DNA of 5,399 nt from Pyrodictiaceae archaeon (GTDB lineage: Archaea > Thermoproteota > Thermoprotei_A > Sulfolobales > Pyrodictiaceae): positions 1-5,399 of the forward strand of contig JALSNP010000008.1 of assembly GCA_026986935.1 (NCBI GenBank), written 5' to 3'. The notes below the pieces were generated by a model. The model was not told where the DNA came from and searched no databases. It saw nothing but the letters and a program-made list of their open reading frames with translations. This document shows positions 1-5,399 of the stretch, piece after piece (the stretch's first letter is position 1; every line of letters starts with the position of its first letter). Made by a program: the position numbers and the translations under genes.

Positions 1-25
1 TTTTGTCGCGAATGCTGGGAGCCAC
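1..25 (-). CDS. Possible start of the next operon gene (nurA expected), cut by the window edge
   Basis: A GTG at 23-25 shares its G with the rad50 TAG stop (TAGTG) and opens a frame of eight codons, MAPSIRDK if the GTG is read as Met, still open at the edge. A GAGG lies 4 bases upstream, which is closer than usual. In thermophilic archaea the gene following herA-mre11-rad50 is commonly nurA, the 5'-3' nuclease partner of HerA. Eight residues are too few to recognise the family, so the identity rests on gene order alone, and the true start could lie further downstream outside the window. Confidence 0.4.
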
Positions 26-2757
26 TAAGCCTCTATGAGCTGCGGAACACTGCCAGGTAGCCTCTCAATAACCCTACTCTCACCGTCTTCTCTCTGAACC
101 TCTATAATCTTATCAGCAGCCTCTTCAAGCTCGCGCTCATGCGTAACGACTACTAGTTGAGCTAAGCCAGTAGCCTCTAACCCGTGCCTAATTATGGAGA
201 TAAGTTCCCGTCTCCTCTCTTCATCGAGGTGCACAGTGGGTTCATCCATTATCATAAACTCTATATGCTCGCCGATAATTCTTGCAAGAGCAAGCCTATA
301 GGCTATAGCAAGCGCTATGCGCTCACCACCGCTGAGCATTTGGATGTTTTTCTCCCCGTTCCTAGTAACGAGGTAGACGTTATAGTCTTCATCGAGCTTT
401 ATGTAGTCAAAGTCTATATTGAACTCGTGAAGCATCTCAGTAAGGCTTTGCTCAAGCCTCTGCCTCGCAGCCTCCCGAACAACTCTTGGCAGACCCTGTG
501 GGCCAAGAACCCTCCTTATCTTCTCTAACGATTTCAGAGCATTTTTATGAGAATTAACCCTATCCCTAAGCTGATTAACCCTATTCTCTAGCTCCTCGGC
601 CTCTTTCTTCTTATTCCTAAGCGCTTGTACATAGCCTTCAAGCTTATCAACATCGCTTTTAAGCGCTGACAGCTCCTCCTCTTTTTCTTCAAGCTCTTTC
701 TTTTTCCTAGAAACTTCCTCTACGAGGCTAACATAGCTCCTCTGCAAAGGATCCAGCTCCTGTAACCGGGTCTCCAGCTCCCTTACCCTATCTATCAAAG
801 CCTCTCGTCGCTCTTCAAGCATTTGGAGCATCTTCACTTTTTCCTTTAACTCAGCATACCTGGTTGTAAACTTCCTAATTTCGTCCGAGAGCTCCTTTGT
901 ACTCGGTAACCTGTCTAGCCTAAGCTCTTTTACGATATGCTCTAGCTCACTGATTTTCTCCTCGAGTTTCTCGCGATTCTTTCTAAGCTCTTTTTCTAGC
1001 TCTCTAAGGTTTTCCTCTTCACGTTCAATGCTCTTGTACCGGAGAAGATACTCTTGAAGCTCGTTTATCCTCTCCTCGGCTTCTTGGTACTCTTTATAAG
1101 AAGCATATACTTCTAAGAGCTTAGACTTCTTCTCTCTAAGCTTCCTCTCATACTCGTTCAGCTCGGAAAACAAGTTGCTAACGGATCTATGAGTGACCTC
1201 AACCTCTCTAAGCAAGCTCTCAGCATCTGATAGTACATCGCTCAGCTTCTCTAATTGCTTTGAGACAGCGACATATTTATTATATATTTCTCGTTTTTTG
1301 TACTCTAATTGCTCTTTATCCCTTCTAAGCCTAATTATTAGTTGAATACGTTCATCCTCGCTAAGAGGCCTGCCACAAAGCGGACAAACCCCTTTCGCAG
1401 TGCTTAGCTTTTCTAGCTTATCTTTAAGCTCATTAATTCTGTTCTCAATAACAGCCAGTGCAGAAGACAGTTTTTCTTTCTCCTTGGTAAGATTCTCCCT
1501 CTGCATCGAAAGGGTCTCGAACAAGCTGCGAGCAGCGTCTAGTAACTCGTCAATACTAGTAGGTGGCTCAAATGGCAGTAGTAACTTAGCTTTCTCCCTA
1601 ACGTTCCTAACCTCTTCCTCAATTCTATTCCTTATTTCGCCTATTTTTCTCTCTATCCTCTCTATTTCCTCTTTAATCAAGTAGTACTCGTTCACGACCT
1701 TTCTATTCTTTTCTAAGAAGCTCTTAAGGTTCTCATACTCCTTTATATAGGGCTCTAGGCGCTGCTTCTCTGAGACAATCTCACGTAAACGGTTAATCCT
1801 CGTCTCTAAGCGCTCAATGTCTCTCCTAAGAGGCTCTATATCCATTAATAATGATAAGAGCTGCTCCTTCCTCTCAATCAGAGGAAGCCTTCTCTCATAC
1901 TCTTTAAGTTCTTCACGAGCACTCCTAAGCTCAGATACCTTTAACTCTATATCGCGTAGCTCCTGGACAATCCTACTATACTCTTCCTGTAATGTTCTAA
2001 GCTCTGATAATCTCTTCTCAAGCTCTAATAACTTTGCATCCAGTTCTTCAACCTCTTTCCTAAGATTATTGTACTCTTTCTCATGTATTTCTAGCGCTTT
2101 CTTTTTTTCCGCGAGCTCCCTCTCTATTCTATCCAGTTCTGATAGCTCTTTCATCATTTGTTTAAGTCTCTCTTCTTCTCTTCTAAGAGTATCCTCTTTA
2201 TACCTTAGCGACTTGTTCACCAAGCGTATTATGTCCGATAACCTTTCATGAGCCTTCTCTATCGCTTTCAGTCTCAGAATAGTATTAATTAGTTCTAAGC
2301 GTTTATCCTTATTCACTAATATATCCTCTATTTGTCCCTGCCTCGTGATAACAAGCCTCTCAACTATTGATGGGTCTAGGCCAAGTATTTTCTTCAGCTC
2401 TGATCCTACCGTCGAGGTTGTTGTTGCTAATGGCTTCATCTTGCCATCAATGATCTCAAAGAGCCTGGTCTCGGTCCTACCCTGCCTTGAAACCATTTTT
2501 TGGACGCGATACACTCTGCCTCTATGAGCAAAATCTACTGTTATCCTTGCGAAATGAGAGCCTAATCTTATTATGGCTTCTCTCTTGCTACGCGGATCCC
2601 TGCTATGTGTTCCGAAGAGCGCGTAAGTTATTGCGTCTATTATGCTTGTTTTACCAGCCCCGTTTGGGCCTACTATTGCTATTACTCCTTTACCGAGGTT
2701 AACTAGGCTCCTCCTATGTATTAGCACGTTTTCAAGTTCTACGCGCTCCACTATCAT
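25..2757 (-). CDS. rad50: Rad50 SMC-like ATPase with zinc hook
   Basis: Rad50 is the ABC-type ATPase of the Mre11-Rad50 complex; ATP binding dimerises its heads, controls Mre11 access to DNA and tethers ends. In this 910-residue protein: N-terminal head with Walker A GPNGAGKT (30-37) and Q-loop TRQGQIE (Q140); a long coiled coil of Glu/Lys/Arg/Leu heptads (about 155-445); zinc hook CPLC (C458, C461) almost exactly mid-protein; the returning coil (about 475-770); and the C-terminal head with signature LSGGE (808-812), Walker B MIMDEP (D838, E839), D-loop HLDE (843-846) and H-loop His873. All ATPase elements are intact, so it should be active. Length is at the upper end for archaeal Rad50 but normal. 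The ATG start has an ideal Shine-Dalgarno and puts Walker A at the usual distance from the N-terminus. The stop is TAG at 25-27 and its last base starts a GTG for the next frame. Same transcript as mre11, by spacing. Confidence 0.98.
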   Translation of the reverse strand: MIVERVELENVLIHRRSLVNLGKGVIAIVGPNGAGKTSIIDAITYALFGTHSRDPRSKREAIIRLGSHFARITVDFAHRGRVYRVQKMVSRQGRTETRLFEIIDGKMKPLATTTSTVGSELKKILGLDPSIVERLVITRQGQIEDILVNKDKRLELINTILRLKAIEKAHERLSDIIRLVNKSLRYKEDTLRREEERLKQMMKELSELDRIERELAEKKKALEIHEKEYNNLRKEVEELDAKLLELEKRLSELRTLQEEYSRIVQELRDIELKVSELRSAREELKEYERRLPLIERKEQLLSLLMDIEPLRRDIERLETRINRLREIVSEKQRLEPYIKEYENLKSFLEKNRKVVNEYYLIKEEIERIERKIGEIRNRIEEEVRNVREKAKLLLPFEPPTSIDELLDAARSLFETLSMQRENLTKEKEKLSSALAVIENRINELKDKLEKLSTAKGVCPLCGRPLSEDERIQLIIRLRRDKEQLEYKKREIYNKYVAVSKQLEKLSDVLSDAESLLREVEVTHRSVSNLFSELNEYERKLREKKSKLLEVYASYKEYQEAEERINELQEYLLRYKSIEREEENLRELEKELRKNREKLEEKISELEHIVKELRLDRLPSTKELSDEIRKFTTRYAELKEKVKMLQMLEERREALIDRVRELETRLQELDPLQRSYVSLVEEVSRKKKELEEKEEELSALKSDVDKLEGYVQALRNKKKEAEELENRVNQLRDRVNSHKNALKSLEKIRRVLGPQGLPRVVREAARQRLEQSLTEMLHEFNIDFDYIKLDEDYNVYLVTRNGEKNIQMLSGGERIALAIAYRLALARIIGEHIEFMIMDEPTVHLDEERRRELISIIRHGLEATGLAQLVVVTHERELEEAADKIIEVQREDGESRVIERLPGSVPQLIEA
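30..33 (-). promoter_or_regulatory. Weak candidate Shine-Dalgarno for the gene after rad50
   Basis: The minus strand reads GAGG inside the rad50 penultimate codons, 4 bases ahead of the overlapping GTG. The match is short and the spacing tight, so it is only suggestive; termination-reinitiation through the TAGTG overlap would not need a strong site. Confidence 0.3.
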
Positions 2758-2763
2758 TGCGCG

Positions 2764-3942
2764 TTACACCTCGATGTTGAAGTATTTTTGTAATAGTTTC
2801 TCTGCTTGGTCTAGGGCAACTTGTTTCGGCTCCATGCTTAGGGCGTCAATTAGTTCGAGCGCTAGTTTTGCAAGGTCCTCGTTCCCCAGCATCTCTTTTA
2901 GTATTTTGTAATGATCTATACTCGACGTGCTTTCTTGCACCGTTCTGGGGAGCGAGGTATCTATTGTAGTTGCCTGTATTCTTAGCGTGAGGGTGTGTGG
3001 GCGTAGCAGTTTTTCTATAGTATCGTATATTGTTGTTTTTTCCCTTTTTGGTATATTCTCTATAATTATATGTACTATTGGTTTCTTTTTGGATCTAAGG
3101 CCGGCCTTTAGTATTTCCTCTCGTATACTGGCTAGAAAGGTTTTAAACTCGTTAGCCTCCCTATAGAGGTGGCGGTAAACTAGCTGAGGCCTAGTACTAT
3201 TTAGCTTTACTCGCTCGCTCGATACTGTACGCTTCCTAGCTATCTCGGCGATAACCACGTAGCGGTAGGGTTGCTCCTCTGCCTCGTCACGCCTAAGAGC
3301 CTCAGGAGAGCCTGGATAGATTACAGCGCTTTCCCCGAGCACGTACTTCCTATAGACATGTATATGGCCTAGGGCATAGTATGAGTAGCCCTTAGGTAGC
3401 TCGCCTAGCTCAAGCTCGTAGTCCGGGGAAACGTTGCGAAGAGACTGGTGCAAGATCAATACCGAGGGATAATCGCTGCCCTGTCCAAGTCTTACCAGTG
3501 CCTGTAGGAGCTGCTGCCTAGCGCCCGGGCCCTTAATGTTACGAAAACCTGAGACTCTTAGCTTACCCCTACTTGTGCGGAGGTCTCTTTTCTCAGGCTC
3601 TCTTAGTCCAAGAATGTGGAGAAGGCCTAGGCGCTCCAGCACCAATAATGGTGGAAGAACTCTTCTCTTCGGTATATCGTGGTCGCCTGGGACCACTACT
3701 AGTGGTATGTCTTTCTCCCGTAGCCGTCTTAGATGGTTTATAGCATGATAGTATGCCTGCGGGGGAGGGCTTACTGAGTCAAAGAAGTCACCGCTATGGA
3801 TCACGGCATCTACGTGCTCTCTTATGGCTATATCGACTATCTCCCCAAAAGCATCATAAACATCCATTTCTCGCTCCGATAACCCGTACTGCCTATGCCC
3901 TAGATGCGTGTCCGAAGTGTGGAGTATCTGGATGCTATCCAA
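2764..3942 (-). CDS. mre11: Mre11 DNA double-strand-break repair nuclease
   Basis: Mre11 is the Mn-dependent nuclease subunit of the Mre11-Rad50 complex, a calcineurin-like phosphoesterase acting at DNA ends in break repair. Motifs in this 392-residue protein: I SDTHLG (D11, H13); II SGDFFD (D52); III PGDHD (H88); IV ILHQ (H165); V GHIH (H193, H195). All core metal ligands are present except that motif III has Asp87 where Asn is canonical, and motif II has Asp55 where P. furiosus and eukaryotic Mre11 have His. After the capping region (about 215-325) the C-terminal 45 residues form a predicted helix-turn-helix that matches the Rad50-binding segment at the coiled-coil base. The start is TTG: motif I begins at residue 10, the next Met is residue 26, an in-frame TAG lies 30 bases upstream, and no ATG/GTG lies between. 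Stop TAA at 2764-2766. Length is usual for archaeal Mre11. It lies 48 bases after herA and 6 bases before rad50. Confidence 0.97.
   Translation of the reverse strand: MDSIQILHTSDTHLGHRQYGLSEREMDVYDAFGEIVDIAIREHVDAVIHSGDFFDSVSPPPQAYYHAINHLRRLREKDIPLVVVPGDHDIPKRRVLPPLLVLERLGLLHILGLREPEKRDLRTSRGKLRVSGFRNIKGPGARQQLLQALVRLGQGSDYPSVLILHQSLRNVSPDYELELGELPKGYSYYALGHIHVYRKYVLGESAVIYPGSPEALRRDEAEEQPYRYVVIAEIARKRTVSSERVKLNSTRPQLVYRHLYREANEFKTFLASIREEILKAGLRSKKKPIVHIIIENIPKREKTTIYDTIEKLLRPHTLTLRIQATTIDTSLPRTVQESTSSIDHYKILKEMLGNEDLAKLALELIDALSMEPKQVALDQAEKLLQKYFNIEV
2767..2772 (-). promoter_or_regulatory. Shine-Dalgarno of rad50 inside the end of mre11
   Basis: The minus strand reads GAGGTG, a perfect six-base match to the archaeal 16S anti-Shine-Dalgarno, 7 bases before the rad50 ATG. 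It also encodes the last two residues (Glu-Val) of Mre11 and directly abuts its TAA stop. This arrangement implies that ribosomes finishing mre11 can initiate rad50, which would help balance the two subunits; that consequence is inference. Confidence 0.85.
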
Positions 3943-3951
3943 GACGCTAGG

Positions 3952-3958
3952 CCCCCTC
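3952..3958 (-). promoter_or_regulatory. Shine-Dalgarno for mre11 that supports its TTG start
   Basis: The minus strand reads GAGGGGG here, ending 9 bases before the TTG at 3942. It is the only purine-rich block in the 48-base gap between herA and mre11. It does not match the archaeal anti-Shine-Dalgarno perfectly (GAGGTG would be ideal), but position and composition fit. I see no convincing TATA/BRE element or T-rich terminator in the gap, so mre11 is likely read through from herA. Confidence 0.6.
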
Positions 3959-3990
3959 TTCCCTAGAGATAGCTACTGAAGCGTAGTACC

Positions 3991-5399
3991 TCATAACATT
4001 GAGGACCAGAGATCATTTACATCGATACCCCCCATCCTTTGCGCCGAGCTAAGCCATTCTGACACAACGTCTATATCTGAGCCCCCGAAACGACCCTCAA
4101 ACAAGTCTATCTTAACGAGTGCTGGTATCCTTATCGCAGGGCCGACTATTATTGCTTCACCGATATTGAGCGAGGGTAGGTGCGCTAATAGGTCGTCGCT
4201 AAGCCTTTCACTCGCCGCCTGTATGTATCTTTGATCGCTCGGCTCAACTATTTTCAGTATTATCATTGTGTTTGCCTGGCTAAGTATATCCGCGTCAATG
4301 TTCTTTGGCCGCTGGCTCACAATAACTAGTCCTAGCCCGAATTTGCGCCCCTCCCTCGCTATCCGGGCCAACCAGTACTTGGATAAGGTGTCCTCGTCGC
4401 GTGGAGCCAGTATATGAGCCTCCTCTATTACGAGGAGAACAGGGTACGGAACCCTACTAGCTCCACTAACTCTATGCTTTTTACGCTCCGCTAGGAGTAT
4501 GCGGAGCATGTGGCTAACTACTACATCTGCAGCATCCCTATCAACCTTGCTCAGGTCAACTACGTTCACGTGACCAGGCTTTATAAGGGATACTAGATCG
4601 GGGGCAGCGTCATCTATTATCTCGGAGTATCTGTCAAGGAGGTTGTCTATCTTGTTTTGAAGAGCTATAGCGGCTACCGCCTCCTCTCTCCTAATCCTGC
4701 TACTACCTATTTTCCCTAGTTCGTCGCGCAGCTCTGAGAAGAAGCTAGAGGTATGCTCATCCCGCTTGCTTAGTGCCTCTAGAGCCTTTCTAAGCACTCT
4801 CTCCTGGTTATAGAACCTCTTCTCGACACCTAGAAGGGTCATTATCTCCTGTACACTAAGTGTCCAAGGACTAATCTTCGCCTCAATCACGTTTAGCTTG
4901 CCTCGGGCTATTGTGGACCCAGCGTACTCTCCATGAAAATCAAATATCACTATAGTGGCGTTTATCCTTGACAACCTATCTGCGAGAACAGCGACAGTAT
5001 TGCTCTTACCAGCACCTGTGACGGCTAGAATGGCTGTGTGCCGAGTTACTAGCATGTTGACATCAAGGTAGACGGGTACCTCGGGTCTAGTGGCGAGCAC
5101 CCCTATTTTCACATAACGGGGCTCAGTACCGCCAAATATCTTCATCAATGTATCGCTAGGGGCTTGGTAGACCCTAGCTCCTGGGAGAGGAGGAAGCCGG
5201 GGAATTCGAAGACTATGTACATCGCCTATAAGCCGGGCACTACACTCGAAATATATGTCATCGGCGTTTTTCGGGCCAAATAGCCTCTCTAAGACCAGAG
5301 GATCATACACATCCTGCATCGCGGAGAGCGTTATGCTCCGCGTTCCAACGTTCTCTACGAAGCCTAGTAAGAAGCCATTACGGTGCTCGATGAGGACGT
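3991..5399 (-). CDS. herA: HerA, bipolar DNA helicase/translocase (5' end outside the window)
   Basis: HerA is a hexameric HAS-barrel/FtsK-family ATPase that pumps double-stranded DNA and, with the NurA nuclease, resects broken ends. Numbering from the Met at 5319: Walker A TGAGKS at 101-106 (K105), Walker B VIEEAH ending at H302 with E299/E300, then the HerA-typical IAREGRKFG (about 320-328) and SQRP (335-338) around the presumed arginine-finger/sensor region, and a C-terminal tail with KIDLFEG and SEW typical of the subunit brace. The stop is TGA at 3991-3993. The frame continues without a stop upstream of 5319 for 26 more codons to 5397; these (for example GFLLGFVENV) resemble the HAS beta-barrel of Sulfolobus HerA as I recall it, and the region before 5319 has no Shine-Dalgarno. 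I therefore treat the gene as 5'-truncated by the window, lacking roughly 25-30 residues. It lies 48 bases upstream of mre11, same strand. Family assignment is very secure. Confidence 0.96.
   Translation of the reverse strand, partial: VLIEHRNGFLLGFVENVGTRSITLSAMQDVYDPLVLERLFGPKNADDIYFECSARLIGDVHSLRIPRLPPLPGARVYQAPSDTLMKIFGGTEPRYVKIGVLATRPEVPVYLDVNMLVTRHTAILAVTGAGKSNTVAVLADRLSRINATIVIFDFHGEYAGSTIARGKLNVIEAKISPWTLSVQEIMTLLGVEKRFYNQERVLRKALEALSKRDEHTSSFFSELRDELGKIGSSRIRREEAVAAIALQNKIDNLLDRYSEIIDDAAPDLVSLIKPGHVNVVDLSKVDRDAADVVVSHMLRILLAERKKHRVSGASRVPYPVLLVIEEAHILAPRDEDTLSKYWLARIAREGRKFGLGLVIVSQRPKNIDADILSQANTMIILKIVEPSDQRYIQAASERLSDDLLAHLPSLNIGEAIIVGPAIRIPALVKIDLFEGRFGGSDIDVVSEWLSSAQRMGGIDVNDLWSSML
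5320..5342. repeat. Short inverted repeat within herA
   Basis: CGCGGAG (5320-5326) and CTCCGCG (5336-5342) are perfect 7-base inverted arms around a 9-base loop. In the herA message this can form a small GC-rich hairpin directly before the Met codon at 5319. It lies inside the HAS-barrel coding sequence, so it is probably incidental, but it replaces any Shine-Dalgarno at that place and so argues against initiation at 5319. Confidence 0.5.

Noticed and set aside
1271..1290. AT-rich block resembling an archaeal TATA box (minus strand AAATATATAATAAATATG) in the middle of rad50.
   Set aside because: It encodes part of the coil just after the zinc hook (Glu-Ile-Tyr-Asn-Lys-Tyr), has no obvious BRE, and no gene starts downstream of it that would use a promoter there.
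1729..1751. TATATAAAG followed by GGAG and an ATG on the minus strand, looking like a promoter with an internal start in rad50.
   Set aside because: The ATG is out of the rad50 frame and the elements are too close together for a promoter plus a leader; the bases are explained by the codons for Tyr-Ile-Lys-Glu-Tyr-Glu.
550..2250. Many recurring short words such as ctctaagc and cttctaag that look like a dispersed repeat.
   Set aside because: They are repeated codon pairs for Leu-Arg, Ser-Leu and Glu-Leu within coiled-coil heptads; spacing is irregular and the flanks differ, so there is no DNA repeat unit.
1400..2251. Long open frames on the plus strand, rich in Ser, Leu and Phe, opposite rad50.
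   Set aside because: They are the antisense image of Glu/Lys/Arg/Leu coiled-coil codons, which rarely give stops on the opposite strand. They have no recognisable domain, and the composition matches the mirrored rad50 codons.
2345..3950. Other plus-strand open frames of 60-90 residues opposite the rad50 head and mre11.
   Set aside because: Each lies fully inside the intact, motif-complete mre11 or rad50 reading frames on the other strand, and none shows a family motif or promoter.
3943..3990. Gap between herA and mre11 as a promoter or terminator region.
   Set aside because: Apart from the Shine-Dalgarno, no TATA/BRE element, T-run or stem-loop is visible in its 48 bases, so read-through within one operon is the simpler reading.

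Overview
The window carries the archaeal DNA-end-resection operon, read entirely on the minus strand in the order herA, mre11, rad50, followed by what is probably the start of nurA. Adjacency of HerA, Mre11, Rad50 and NurA is a hallmark of thermophilic archaea. Heavy use of AGG/AGA (Arg), ATA (Ile) and CTA (Leu) codons, a TTG start with a purine-rich Shine-Dalgarno, and the HerA/Mre11 sequence style fit a hyperthermophilic crenarchaeon, plausibly Desulfurococcales. That lineage call is inference from sequence style, not a database match.

Layout in transcription order. From the right edge (5399) to 3991 lies HerA, a hexameric HAS-barrel/FtsK-like DNA translocase. Its reading frame stays open to the window edge, so the true start is outside and the Met at 5319 is internal. 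A 48-base gap (3943-3990) follows; it holds a Shine-Dalgarno and shows no clear promoter or terminator. Mre11 nuclease (3942-2764) starts at TTG. Six bases later Rad50 ATPase (2757-25) begins; its Shine-Dalgarno lies over the last codons of mre11. The rad50 stop overlaps a GTG (TAGTG) that opens a frame running off the left edge, the expected position of nurA.

How they work together (established for the families). Mre11 and Rad50 form the complex that recognises and processes double-strand breaks, with the Rad50 coiled coils joined at a zinc hook. HerA then drives the NurA nuclease along DNA to produce long 3' single-stranded tails for RadA recombinase. Tight spacing suggests one transcript and coupled translation, with the promoter upstream of the window.

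There is no mobile element, CRISPR array, RNA gene or evidently novel system here. The points most worth a second look are two active-site differences in Mre11 (Asp where the canonical motif-III Asn sits, and Asp where archaeal/eukaryotic Mre11 has the motif-II His), the TTG start of mre11, the mis-callable start of herA, and the stop/start overlap leading into the next gene.
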